Notes: generated by a model from the sequence alone, not told the origin. 64,000 nt of DNA from Aulostomus chinensis (GCA_037954235.1 JBBMOA010000001.1:35048574-35112573), one strand, 5' to 3'. Shown: positions 24,544-36,148, counted from the first letter of the stretch. Program-made: numbers and translations.

Positions 24544-27500
24544 AAAATGATGCGACAGTGATGTAGTAAGAAGTGCTCATGAACTCAAAATGATGCTAAC
24601 AGCAATGGAGTGAACGTTTCGAATAACCTCAAAGTGATGCTGACAGTCTTGTACAAAGAGTTGCTACGAACCTCAAAATAATGCGACAGTGATGTCGGAA
24701 GAATTGCTAATGATCTCAAAATGATGCGACAGTGATGTAGTAAGAATTGCTAGTGAACTCAAAATGATGATAACAGTAATGGAGTGAAACTTTCGAATAA
24801 CCTCAAAGTGATGCTGACAGTCATGGAGTAAGTGTTGCAACAAACCTCAAAATAATGCGAAAGTAATGTAGTAAAAGTTGCTACGAACCTCAAAATACTG
24901 CGACAGTGATGTCGGAAGAATCGCTAATGAACTCAAGATGATGCTAACAGTAATGTAGTGAAAGTTGCTATGAAACTCAGTGATGCTTACAGTAATGTAG
25001 TAAGAGTTTCGAACAACCTCAAAGTGATGCTAATTTCATTTAGTAAGAGTTGCTAATGAACTCAATTCAATGCTACAGTGATGTCGTGAGAATTGCTCAT
25101 AAACTAAAATAATGCGAACAGTAATGTAGTGATAGTTGCTAATAAACTCAAAGTGATGCTGACAGTCATGTAGTAAGTGTTGCTACGAACCTCAAAATAT
25201 TGCGACAGTGATGTCGGAAGCATTTCGAATAAACTCAAAATGATGCTAACAGTAATGTAGTGAAAGTTGCTAATAAACTCAAAGTGATGCTGACAGTCAT
25301 GTAGTAAGTGTTTCGAATAACCTAAAATGATGCTAACAGTAATGGAGTAAAAGTTTCGAATAACCTCAAAGTGATGCTGACAGTCATGTACTAAGAGTTG
25401 CTACGAACCTCAAAATAATGTGACAGTAATGTAGTAAAAGTTGCTACGAACCTCAAAATATTGCGACAGTGATGTCGGAAGAATTGCTAATGAACTCAAA
25501 ATGATGCTAACAGTAATGTAGTGATAGTTGCTAATCAACTCAGTGGTGCTTACAGTGATGTAGTAAGTGTTTCGAAAAACCTCAAAGTGATGCTGACAGT
25601 CATGTAATAAGAGTTGCTACGAACCTCAAAATAATGCGACAGTGATGTAGTAAGAATCGCTAATGAACTCAAAATGATGATAACAGTATTGGAGTGAAAC
25701 TTTCGAATAACCTAAAGGTGATGCTGACAGTCATGTAGTAAGAGTTGCTACGAACCTTAAAATAATGCAAAAATAATGTAGTAAGAGTTGCTACGAACCT
25801 CAAAATATATCGACAGTGATGTCGGAAGAATTGCTAATGAACTCAAAATGATGCTAACAGTAATGTAGTGATAGTTGCTAATCAACTCAGTGATGCTTAC
25901 AGTAATGTAGGAAGTGTTTCGAATAACCTCAAAGTGATGCTGACAGTCACGTACTAAGAGTTGTTACGAACCTCAAAATAATGCGACAGTGATGTCAGAA
26001 GAATTGCTAAAGATCTAAAAATTATGCGTCAGTGATGTAGTAAGAGTTGCTAATGAACTCAATTTAATGCTACAGTGATGTCGTGAGAATTGCTCAACAA
26101 CTCAAAATGATGCTAACAGTAATGTAGTGATAGTTGCTAATAAACTCAAAGTGATGCTGACAGTAATGTAGTAAGAGTTCCTAGGAACCTTAAAATAATG
26201 CAACAATAATGTAGTAAGAGTTGCTACGAACCTCAAAATATTGCGACAGTGATGTCGGAAGAATTGCTCATGAACTCAAGATGATGCTAAAAGTAATGTA
26301 GTGATAATTGCTAATCAACTCAGTGATGCTTGCAGTAATGTAGTAAGTGTTTCGAATAACCTCAAAGTGATGCTGACAGTCATGTAGTAAGAGTTGCTAA
26401 TGAACTCAATTCAATTGCGACAGTGATGTCGTGAGAATTGCTCATGAACTCAAATTGATGCTAACAGTAATGTAGTGACAGTTGCTAATAAACTCAAAGT
26501 GATGCTGACAGTAATGTCATAAGAGTTGCTACGAACCTAAAAAAAATGCAACAATAATGTAGTAAGAGTTGCTACGAACCTCAAAATAATGTGACAGTGA
26601 TGTCAGAAGAATTGCTAATGATCTCAAAATGATGCGACAGTGATTTAGTAAGAATTACTAATGAACTCAAAATGATGCTAACAGTAATGGAGTGAACGTT
26701 TTGAATAACCTCAAAGTGATGCTGACAGTCATGTACTAAGAGTTGCTACGGACCTCAAAATAATGCGACAGTAATGTAGTAAAAGTTGCTACGAACCTCA
26801 AAATATTGCGACAGTGATGTCAGAAGAATTGCTAATGAACTCAAAATGATGCTAACAGTAATGTAGTAAGTGTTTCGAATAACCTCTAAGTGATGCTGAC
26901 AGTCATGTACTAAGAGTTGCTACGAACCTCAAAATAATGCGACAGTAATGTAGTAAAAGTTGCGACGAACCTCAAAATATTGCGACAGTGATGTCGGAAG
27001 AATTGCTAATGAACTCAAAATGATGCTAAAAGTAATGTAGTGATAGTTGCTAATCAACTCAGTCATGCTTACAGCAATGAAGTAAGAGTTGCTACGAACC
27101 TCAAAATAATGCGACAGTGACGTAAGAAGAATTGCTAATGAACTTAAAATGATGCTAATAGTAATGTAGTGATAGTTGCTCATCATTTCAGTGATGCTAA
27201 CAGTAATGGAGTGAAAGTTTCGAATAACCTCAAAGTGATGCTGACAGTAATGTACTAAGAGTTGCTACGAACCTCAAAATAATGCGACAGTGATGTCAGA
27301 AGAATTGCTAAAGATCTCAAAATGATGCGACAGTGATTTAGTAAGAATTGCTAATGAACTCAAAATGATGCTAACAGTAATGGAGTGAAACTTTCGAAAA
27401 ACCTCAAAGTGATGCTGACAGTCATGTAGAAAGTGTTGCTACAAACCTCAAAATAATGCGAAAGTAATGCAGTAAAAGTTGCTACGAACCTCAAAATATT

Positions 27501-29500
27501 GCGACAGTGATGTCAAAAGAATTGCGAATGAACTCAAGATGATGCTAACAGTAATGTAGTGACAGTTGCTAAGAAACTCAGTGATGCTTACAGTAATGTA
27601 GTAAGAGTTTCGAACAACCTCAAAGTGATGCTGACAGTCATTTAGTAAGAGTTGCTAATGAACTCAATTCAGTGCTACAGTGATGTCGTGAGAATTGCTC
27701 ATAAACTAAAAATGATGCTAACAGTAATGTAGTGATAGTTGCTAATAAACTCAAAGTGATGCTGACAGTTATGTAGTAAGAGTTGCTAGGAACCTTAAAA
27801 TAATGCAACAATAATGTAGTAAGAGTTGCTACGAACCTCAAAATAATGTGACAGTGATGTCAGAAGAATTGCTAATGAACTCAAGATGATGCTAACAGTA
27901 ATGAGAGTGAAACTTTCGAATAACCTCAAAGTGATGCTGACAGCCATGTAGGAAGAGTTGCTACGACCCTTAAAATAATGCAACAATAATGTAGTAAGAG
28001 TTGCTACGAACCTCAAAATAATGCGACAGTGATGTCAGAAGAATTGCTAATGATCTCAAAATGATGCGACAGTGATTTAGTAAGAATTGCTAATGAAATC
28101 AAAATGATGCGAACAGTAATGGAGTGAACGTTTCGAATAACCTCAAAGTGATGCTGACAGTCATGTACTAAGAGTTGCTACGAACCTAAAAATAATGCGA
28201 CAGTAATGTAGTAAAAGTTGCTACGAACCTCAAAATATTGCGACTGTGATGTCGGAAGAATTGCTAATGAACTCAAGATTATGCGACAGTGATTTAGTAA
28301 GAATTGCTAATGAACTTAAAATGATGCTAACAGTAATGTAGTGATAGTTGCTAATCAAGTCAGTGATGCTTACAGTAATGTAGTAAGTGTTTCGAATAAC
28401 CTCAAAGTGATGCTGACAGTCATGTAGTAAGAGTTGCTACGAACCTCAATATAATGCGACAGTGATGTCAGAAGAATTGCTAATGATCTCAAAATGATGC
28501 GACAGTGATTTAGTAAGAATTGCTAATGAACTCAAAATGATGCTAAAAGTAATGGAGTGAAAGTTTAGAATAACCTCAAAGTGATGCTGACAGTCATGTA
28601 GTCAGAGTTGCTACTAACCTCAAAATAATGCAAACGTAATGTAGTAAGATTTGCTAATGAACTCAAAATAATGCTACAGTGATGTCCAAAGACTTGATAA
28701 TGATATCAAAATTATGCGACAGTGATGTAGTAAGAATTGCTCATGAACTCAAAATGATAGTAACAGTAATGTAGTGAAAGTTGCCAATAAACTCAAAGTG
28801 ATGCTGACAGTCATGTAGTAAGAGTTGCTACGAACCTCCAAATAATGCGACAGTGATGTCAGAAGAATTGCTAATGATCTAAAAATGATGCGACAGTGAT
28901 GTCGTAAGAATTGCGAATGAACTCAAAATGATGCTAACAGTAATGGAGTGAAAGTTTCGAACAACCTCAAAGTGATGCTGACAGTCATGTTGTAAGAGTT
29001 GCAAAAAAACTCAAAATGATGCGACAGTGATGGAGTAAGAATTGCTAATGAACTCAAAATAATGCTAACAGTAATGTAGTGAAAGTTGCCAATAAACTCA
29101 AAATGTGCTGACAGTCATGTACGAAGAGTTGCTACAAACCTTAAAATAATGCAACAGTAATGTAGTAAGAGTTACTACGAACTTCAAAATGATGTGACAG
29201 TGATGTAGTAAGAATTGCTTATGATCTGAAATGATTGGACAGTGATGTAGTAAGAATTGCTAATGAACTCGAAACGATGCTAACAGTAATGTAGTGAAAG
29301 TTGCGAGGAACCTAAAAATGATGCTGACAGTGATGTCGGAAGAATTGCTAATGAACTCAAAATGATGCTAACAGTAATGTAGTGAAAGTTTATAATAACC
29401 ACAAGTGATGCTGACAGTCATTTAGTTAGAGTTGCTACAAACCTCAAAATAATGCGAAAGTGATGTCGGAAGAATTGCTCATGATCTCAAAATGATGCGA
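24544..29500. repeat. Large duplication inside array A, second copy
   Basis: It is nearly identical to 19384-24543. It lacks 174 bp (four monomers) near 25150 and 41 bp (one monomer) near 29240 relative to the first copy. There are few point differences, for example an extra AG near 27903. Confidence 0.9.
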
Positions 29501-30057
29501 CAGTGATGTAGTAAGAATTGCTGATGAACTCAAAATGATGCTGACAGTATGGTAGTGAAAGTTTCGAATAACCTCAAAGTGATGCTGACAGTCATGTTAT
29601 AAGAGTTGCTACGAACCTCAAAATAATGCGACAGTAATGTAGTAAAAGTTGCTACGAACCTCAAAATAATGCAACAGTGATGTCGGAAGAATTGCAAATG
29701 ATCTCAAAATGATGCGACAGTGATGTACTAAGAATTGCTAATAACCTCAAATAATGCTAGTGATGTTGAAGAATTGCTAATGAACTCATTAATGAACTCA
29801 AAATGATGCTAACAGTAATGTAGGGAAAGTTGCGAGTAACCTAAAAATTATGCTGACAGTAATGTAGTAAGAGTTGCTAATAACCTCAAAATAATGCTAC
29901 AGTGATGTCGTAAGAATTGCTAATGAAATAAAAATGATGCGACAGTGATGTCGTAAGAATTGCTGATGATCCCAAAAAAATGTGACAGTGATGTCGGAAG
30001 AATTGCTAATGATCTCAAAATGATGCGACAGTGATGTACTAAGAATTGCTAATAACC

Positions 30058-30130
30058 TAGAACTTAATAAGCTGCCATCAACCTTGATGACCAACTCCTT
30101 CACTGTGTGGTTCAGAGTCCCTGGTTTGAT
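30058..30130 (+). repeat. Module anchor, copy 2
   Basis: Matches 8185-8262 (GAACTTAATAAGC through CCCTGGTTTGATT) and directly follows the last satellite monomer of array A. Confidence 0.75.
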
Positions 30131-30221
30131 TTGTTTCAGGACTTCAGAAGCTCCAATCCTCTCTAAGTTCTAGTGAGAGTGGAAGAGATTATAAATGAGA
30201 GAAGCAGGGCCCTCACTCAGA

Positions 30222-30294
30222 ACTGAACCAGCTCAGTTGGGAGAGCGTTAGACTGAAGATCTAAAGGTCCCTGGTCTGATCCCAGGTTTCAGCA
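30222..30294 (+). pseudogene. tRNA-Phe (GAA)-like locus, probably decayed
   Basis: The D arm (AGCTCAGTTGGGAGAGC) and anticodon arm (TTAGACTGAAGATCTAA, anticodon GAA) match vertebrate tRNA-Phe. The acceptor stem has mismatches at its first and last pairs. The T loop reads TCTGATC instead of TTCAATC, which damages the B box. No T4 terminator follows closely. A pseudogene is likelier than a live gene. Confidence 0.7.
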
Positions 30295-30537
30295 GAGGAG
30301 CAGCATTGACTTTACTTTCCAGTGGAGGAACTGCAGACATGAAGGAAACTAACATCTTGTCCTGTGCATTCTTGTGACATTCAGGACATTTTTGGAGCCT
30401 CTTGTTGGATTTTGCCACAGAGAATCAGAGCCAATCAAAAGCATGGTGGACTTCAACATGGAGGACTGAACAAGTCAAGAAAGCATCAGTTTGACCTTCA
30501 CAGGTGTTTCTGTTCCTGTCTCAATGCTGTAGAAAGA

Positions 30538-30610
30538 GCCTGAGGAGCTCAGACGGTAGAGCATCAGACTTTTAATCTGAGGGTCCAGGGTTCAAGTCCC
30601 TGTTCAGGTG
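30538..30610 (+). tRNA. tRNA-Lys (TTT)
   Basis: The 73-nt cloverleaf has acceptor GCCTGAG against TTCAGGT (all pairs allowed if G-U is counted), anticodon arm CAGAC TTTTAAT CTGAG with anticodon TTT, and T arm CAGGG TTCAAGT CCCTG. It closely follows vertebrate tRNA-Lys(TTT). Position 8, almost always T, is G here, altering the first base of the A box, and no T4 terminator follows. The gene may therefore be weak or dead. It lies about 240 bp from the tRNA-Phe-like locus on the same strand. Confidence 0.75.
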
Positions 30611-30779
30611 CTGTGGAGGTTCCAGTGTTTGACAACATGGTACTGGATGAAGTTTAGTGTTGAACAAACTGTCAACATTAAAAGTAGAAGTGTTCTTGTC
30701 TTGCCACTGTGAGACAGTCGCTAGAAAACTGACCAACAATAATTTCATGTGGCATGCAATTAACAAAAGACCTACATTG

Positions 30780-31122
30780 ATGGTCGAGGGGAGGCTGGAG
30801 CCTATCCCAGCATCTACGGGCCAGAGGCGGGGTTCACCCTGGACAGGTCACCAGTCCATCACAGGGTCAGCATACAGAGACGAACAACCATTCACACTCA
30901 CATTCATACCTACGGTCAATTTAGAGTGTCCAATCAGCCTCGTCCCCAATTACATGTCTTTGGACAGTGGGAAGGAGCCGGAGTACCAGAGAGAACCCAT
31001 GCATTCATGGGGAGAACATGCAGGCTCTACACAGAAAGATTCCCCACCCGAGCCTGGACTCAAACCCAGAACCTTCTTGCTGTGAGGCCACAGTGCTCAC
31101 CACTGCACCATCATGCTGCCAT
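30780..31122 (-). mobile_element. Fish SINE-like element, minus orientation
   Basis: Reverse complement of the family at 9121-9505, with GGCTGGAGCCTATCCCAGC and GGACAGGTCACCAGTCCATC at its left and GCTGTGAGGCCACAGTGCTC near its right (head) end. Confidence 0.85.
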
Positions 31123-31149
31123 GCTCTCTTCTACTTTCCTCAATTGTCT

Positions 31150-31390
31150 TTCTTTCATGTCCTCCTGAGATCAAAGACAGAATTCTAGCTATTGTCAAAG
31201 CCCTGATGACATCATCAGGAATTCTGACTTTGATCTGGAGACTCTTGCTTTAATCTGAATTTGACCTGACTAATGTTTTAGTTTAGGTTGCATGATACCG
31301 ACCACCTCATTTCTCCTGATGGACTGGTGACCTGCCCAGGGTGAACCCTGCCTCTTGAACAACGTCACCTGGGATCGCCCCCCCCCCCCA
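31150..31390 (-). repeat. Hairpin-forming dispersed repeat, copy 2, fused to a SINE-tail fragment
   Basis: This stretch is the reverse complement of 37695-37920. It contains the same fusion of SINE tail (ACTGGTGACCTGCCCAGGGT) with the hairpin core. The two copies therefore descend from one composite element. Confidence 0.75.
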
Positions 31391-31444
31391 TGACCCCATA
31401 CCCCCTTCCCTCATGTGACTCTTTCATGCGGGCCTCTCTACTTG

Positions 31445-31871
31445 GGCTACATCCACCAAACTTTACACACATAGTGTGATGCCCCAGAGTAGCATGTGCT
31501 GGGAATTTCAGCCATCTAGGTGCTAAGGGGCCCAAGCACGGTCCCGGGGCATCCACTAACCCTAAGGGGCTCCTCAAAGTCTGGCCCCTCTTCCCTGGTT
31601 TCATTTGAGCTGAAGCCACCAAAAGTCACACCAATGGTTGATGTCAGTGAGAGGACTGATTCTGACATTTTCAGCCATCCAGAAGTTACAGAGCTGAAAC
31701 ACAAGACCCCAAAGCCCCTTCCATGTTTGTTGCCAGAGATATCGTAGTAATGACTGTGCACCTCCTTTATGAAGAAAAACAAAACAACTACTGCTTTGGG
31801 GCTTGTGTTTAGGGGTATTATATTATTAGTATTATATTATATTATGTGTGTAAAGTTTGGTGGATGTAGCC
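31445..31871. mobile_element. Element bounded by a perfect 27-bp inverted repeat
   Basis: Bases 31445-31471 (starting GGCTACATCCACC) are the exact reverse complement of 31845-31871. The 373 bp between hold no coding region. The termini suggest a small non-autonomous DNA transposon, but no target-site duplication was recognised and the inverted repeat may be subterminal. A (TATTA)n stretch sits at 31816-31844. Confidence 0.55.
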
Positions 31872-32125
31872 GGATGGGCCGGTGTGAGCAGGCATTTCAA
31901 AATATATATTTCTGGTAAAAACGCAGAAACAGCGGTTAGTTTGTTTTTGTGTTAAAATGAGAAACAGACCCATCCAGTTGTAGTGCCACCACTCAGCGGC
32001 CGCCTTGCAGTCAGAAGCCATGAAGAATTTTGCCCAGTAAGAGGAAGGAGAAAGGAGGAGCCGAAAAAGAGACACTCCCGAGAAGAAAAGCAGCCGAATT
32101 TCCAAAACTCTACGTGTTCTTTCCA

Positions 32126-33014
32126 GGGCTGGACTGGGAAGAAGAGACGTCAGGTGTTGGAACGTGTGGTGGAAGAAGAAGGTCTCTGTGAGTAGTGAAA
32201 GAGTATCACTCTTTTAACATGGTTACTGTCTTCCATGTAGAATACTGCACTTTATTTTAATTTTTGAAACTTCAAAATGTGCGCATACATCCTCTGGTAT
32301 GGCGTGTGCTTACACATATCGTGTAAATAACCATGGAGGGCTGCCAGGGATGAAAAATGCCAGGGCCATTTTTTGGTCCCAGTCCAGCCCTGCTTCTTAA
32401 CCTGCTCACGGTGTCCTGTCAGCTGTCTTCCCTCAAGGTGGTGGCCAGTCTTGCTCTGGAGCAGTTTCAAAAATAGGCCTCAGCACACTGCCTCTGTGCC
32501 ATGCCTCTCTCATGCTCCTCTACTCTTTGGTGCACATGCCTCCAGTCTGTCAGGCCTCTAATGAAGACACTTGGATCACTGGGCTTGCTAAAAGCAGGGC
32601 AAACAAAACAAAACAAAGCATGACGTTGACCACAATAAGTCAGCCATTTCCACGTCGTGCCGTCCGTTCTAACGAAGAGCCTCTGGACGACAGGGTTCAT
32701 GGAATCTTGTTGAGGATGAAACTTTAAAAAATCAGTCCTCTGTGTGGAAGAAGGGAGACTAAAATAGTCTCCAACTGACTGATCTGACTCCTCCACTTCC
32801 ATTGCAACAGCATGGCTTGACTAAGAGAAAGAGAGAGAGCTGAGAGATTTCATTGGACGAGCCCAATGTCCTTCAAGAAAATCAACCAATGGGCCGCGTT
32901 TCGCGTATCCGATACCGTTACGGTCGATTAAAAACTATACACTTTTGAAAAAAAAATTATGACAGTTATGGGCCGGCCCAAAGATGTGCATCGGCCAGAT
33001 GGCCAGTCCAGCCC
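32126..33014 (-). mobile_element. hAT-like DNA transposon relic with internal TIR pair
   Basis: CAGGGCTGGACTGG-type terminal sequence occurs at 32126 (plus orientation) and, reversed, at 32381-32394 and 33001-33014. The part 32395-33014 is the 5' end of an element on the minus strand, with its transposase start at 32802. The part 32126-32394 is bounded by its own inverted pair. This suggests a rearrangement or a nested insertion (see findings). Confidence 0.6.
32467..32802 (-). pseudogene. N-terminal fragment of a hAT/ZMYM-type transposase with TTF zinc finger
   Basis: The 111-codon frame begins with a short acidic lead. It then has the TTF-type zinc-finger pattern of hAT-related transposases and ZMYM proteins: a conserved FHPQQ block, a KWLTYC block, a paired-cysteine LFCFVCPAF block and a DWRHVHQRVEEHE block ending in histidine. 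Intact family members run to several hundred residues with an RNase H-like catalytic core. Here the frame stops at 32467. A recognisable continuation exists in another frame as far as 32395, where a TIR sequence interrupts it. The fragment cannot encode an active transposase. Confidence 0.75.
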
Positions 33015-33194
33015 TGGGTTCACCCTTGATGGGTCACCAGTCCATCCCAGGACCAACACACACAGACAGACAACCATTCACTCTAACAGTCATTTAGAGT
33101 GTCCAGGTAACCACTACCCTCTTGATGTCTTTGGACTGTGGGAGGAAGCTGGAGTACCAGAGAGAACCACCACAGAGACAGGGAGAACCTGCAG
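33015..33194 (-). mobile_element. Truncated SINE-like fragment, minus orientation
   Basis: Matches the middle of the SINE family (GGTCACCAGTCCATCCCAGG, then GACTGTGGGAGGAAGC and GTACCAGAGAGAACC). It abuts the hAT-like terminus at 33014. Both ends of the SINE are missing. Confidence 0.8.
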
Positions 33195-33611
33195 GAGGGG
33201 TGGAGATCGATGAGTCCTGGAGACGTTCAATAATGTCCACAACTTTGGCACCAGGAAGACAGCAGGTGATGGCACCGGGGAGTTCAACAGACCTGATGAT
33301 TGAACCACCAATCACAAGGATTTCAGCCTCCATTGTAACCAGAGAGTTTAGATGAGAGAGAACCTGCTGTCAGCCTCACCAGTCAGGGCAGTGGCAGAGG
33401 CAGCAGAGTTGAATGAAGCAGGACCACCTGGCAGGTCTCAGCTGGAGGTGATGACATCACTGGCCTCAGTCCTCACCAGTGCTCTGCCTAGCAACAGGGA
33501 CAATGGGGAGAAACCAGTAGAAGCACTCTGAGAGTTGGAGACAGCAGGAGAGAGACCATGACAGTGTCACCCATGGGAAACTGTTGGATCCACTCAGGAC
33601 AAGCTGGACAG
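33195..33611. other. Unassigned sequence
   Basis: Nothing recognised apart from GCCTAGCAAC near 33486, half of an RFX-type site. Confidence 0.4.
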
Positions 33612-33870
33612 ACACAGATCAAAGACAGAATTGATGATGATGTCATCAGGGGGCTTTGATAGTGTCTTTATTTGTACCCAGAATTCTGTCTTTGATGTCA
33701 GGAGGACATGAAAGAAACCCAATAGAGGAAAGTAGAGGAGAACATTCAGCTTCATTAGAAACACTTGAACTGTTGAACAGTAGAATTTGTTAGAAACAGT
33801 TTACAACACTGAGTGACAGGATTGAAGAGGGGAGATTTTTGTATTTTCAGTTTAATTCTAACTTAAAACT
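33612..33870 (+). repeat. Hairpin-forming dispersed repeat, copy 3
   Basis: Closest to copy 1 (8718-8890), sharing CATCAGGGGGCTTTGATAGT. It extends further right, with GAACAGTAGAATTTGTT and ACACTGAGTGACAGGATTG, which are also in the copy at 37829-38078. Confidence 0.75.
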
Positions 33871-34149
33871 GGGCATGAACATTTTTAGTCGTTCATATTC
33901 TAACATACAGAGGAAGTCATGACATTCCCTTTTTTTTAACCTGTCCTGTTCAGGAAATGGAAATGGAAATTTAGCTGCTATGTTGAATCAGAAAAACCTT
34001 TTGAAGTCTACTTTTGCTTCAGTCAGAAAGTGGACTGTTGTTAACTCTCACAATGGTTGGTGATTGTGGAGGAAGACAAAATCCTTGTGAACCTCTTTTT
34101 AACAGACACACATTTATAAAGATGCAGGTTCATTTTATTTTTCTTCTTC

Positions 34150-34221
34150 TAGCAGAGGATGGTTTTGATCCATCAACCTCTGGGTTACGGGCCCAGCACG
34201 CTTCCTCTGAGCCACTCTGCT
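34150..34221 (-). tRNA. Initiator-tRNA-Met-like gene with CGT anticodon
   Basis: The 72-nt minus-strand sequence has a perfect acceptor stem (AGCAGAG with CTCTGCT) and a perfect T stem (GATGG with CCATC). It also has the initiator-specific three G-C pairs in the anticodon stem (CTGGG with CCCAG), C33 in the anticodon loop and A54 in the T loop. Everything but the anticodon says initiator tRNA-Met: the loop is CCCGTAA instead of CCCATAA, giving CGT, which would pair with the threonine codon ACG. D-arm changes are GCTCAGAGG against the GCGCAGCGG I remember. No T4 terminator lies just downstream. It may be a decaying copy with one unlucky base change or a variant tRNA. Confidence 0.75.
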
Positions 34222-34794
34222 CTACCATTGATGGTGCCAGGAGGCCTAAAAACACACAAAACACCAATTCAATCCAGGACCTTGTAGCCTGAACTGAAAC
34301 TCCATCACACGGTGGCTCTGCTGGGGCTCCCACAGGTGAGTGAGGCTGAGCTCCAGTCTGCTCTGAGGAGGCAGCAGACATCTGCACCACTCAGAGGTTT
34401 GGTTGGTGTCTTTGACAAAGTCCCAACAAACTAAAATCCTGTTGAAGCAGGAAGTTCTAGTTGAACTCTCATCCACGTCACATGACCAAGAAAACCTCCT
34501 CTTTCATTCAGACCAGAACAGACAAACATAGAAACATTGACACGACAGGTGGGCACCGTCAACTTAAAGCACGTTAAAATGGCAAAATATTAGGCCATGC
34601 ATGCGTTTATTATGCAAAATATTTGATACTTTATTGATAATAAGGATTCCAAGAAACTTTTGGAAACCAGGCCGACCTGTGCCGTGTGCTAGCCTATGGA
34701 AACAAACAGACCCAGAATCAGATATAGAGGTTCAGGTTCTGGATGGTTCTGGTTGGTTCCTGCAGTAATTGAAGCAGTTAAAGGCATATATATC

Positions 34795-34796
<2 letters not shown>

Positions 34797-34843
<47 letters not shown>
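34797..34843. repeat. (GT)n microsatellite
   Basis: Pure GT run of about 47 bp. Confidence 0.95.
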
Positions 34844-34844
<1 letters not shown>

Positions 34845-35157
34845 AAAAACTGACCCACTTTTTTTGCCAACATGAGCCCACAGTGGTGGTGTCTCTAAAG
34901 AGGTGGAGCTCTGTCCTTCACCTGCTAGGTTCCAGCAGGCAGCTCAGGTCTAGTTTTCTTCACTGAGCCTCCATGATGAGTTTCCTCTGAGAAGTTCTTG
35001 TCCAAGGTCCCAGCTGGTAAAACCATTGTCACCAGTGATACTGGGACCCTGCAGTCCAGTGGTCTTTTCAGGACCACACTGGACCTGCCGTCTTTGTTTG
35101 TTGTGTTGTTGTGCAATGTGAGAGAATGTGACAGACCATTTTATACCAAAGAAAGGC

Positions 35158-35160
<3 letters not shown>

Positions 35161-35214
<54 letters not shown>
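35161..35214. repeat. (GT)n microsatellite
   Basis: Pure GT run of about 54 bp. Confidence 0.95.
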
Positions 35215-35216
<2 letters not shown>

Positions 35217-36117
35217 CCATGTTAAACTCTTTTAAATAAATGTTTCAGCCTGCTATTATTTGGATGCTGTATGATTCCTGCAACCCCAGACTAACTCAGG
35301 TGTTCGTACTGCAACCTAAAGTATGGTGATGAGGAGAATGATGAACAATCCACAAGGTGATCAGAAAATAAGAAATGGATTCAGGAACAACAAACCCATC
35401 TCTGAACATGTGATTGAAACATGTGAGTGGGACTGGCAGAACCTGGCTTTACCTCAAAGTGTCTCATCCAGAGATCTGTGACAGGCGTCTGCTGTGGAGG
35501 GTCAATCTGTCCGTCCACATTCAGATCATCGATGCAGCGACTCTGCTAGGATCAAACTACTCAGGATGAAACAGACCAATGTTGACATCAAGTAGCAACT
35601 CAGCAGCTGATCAACAGAGTCCTCAGCACCAGTAGAGCCTGGTCCTGGTCCCTGGGGGGCTCCAACCACCAGCCTCTCTGTTAACAGCCGAGCGCCACAG
35701 AGACTCTGAGTCTCCTGCTGTTCATGAAGAGTTTTCAGGCTAAATTCAGTGTGTGAGGTCCACACTGCACATTTGAGGGACCATGAAGGACAGAGGAGAG
35801 TCTGACTGTCATGGTGAAAGCCTTCAGCACTAGAACTGAAACAGCCCCACCATCTGAACCCCCCCAGGCCAAACATCATCGTCCAGCCTCCAACCAGAGG
35901 TCCATCAGTTATCATGGAGCCACAGGTGGAGTCTGGATTCTTTTCTAGAATGAGACAGCAGTGACAGTCCTGCAGAGTGACATCACTGACATGACTGGAT
36001 GACTTCAGTCACATGACTGGATGACTTCAGTCACGTGACTTCAGTGCCAAACAGTGCACACTGGTGCCTACCAGTCAAAACCACCTCAGACTGTATCATT
36101 CTATATGCTTGGCTGTA

Positions 36118-36148
<31 letters not shown>

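Larger units (their letters stand above)
11986..30056. repeat. Satellite array A, 42-44 bp monomers
   Basis: About 18 kb of head-to-tail monomers of the type GATGCTGACAGTAATGTAGT followed by AAGAGTTGCTACGAACCTCA. Unit length is 42-44 bp, implying a little over 400 monomers. Five monomer types often follow one another in fixed order (for example 17525-17740), making a higher-order unit of about 216 bp. The array starts after a short (AATAT)n stretch at 11986-12013. It ends at 30056, where the module anchor begins. Minus-strand frames of 60-102 codons inside it are by-products of the repeat. No gene was seen inside. Confidence 0.97.

Noticed and set aside
21943..27186. Two identical 85-codon frames (21943-22200 and 26929-27186), apparently a conserved duplicated gene
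   Set aside because: Both lie wholly inside satellite monomers on the minus strand; they are identical because the 5-kb satellite segment was duplicated.
11986..30056. Possible CRISPR-like array because of regular short direct repeats
   Set aside because: Units are contiguous and diverged, with no unique spacers between constant repeats; the setting is a vertebrate genome. It is a satellite.
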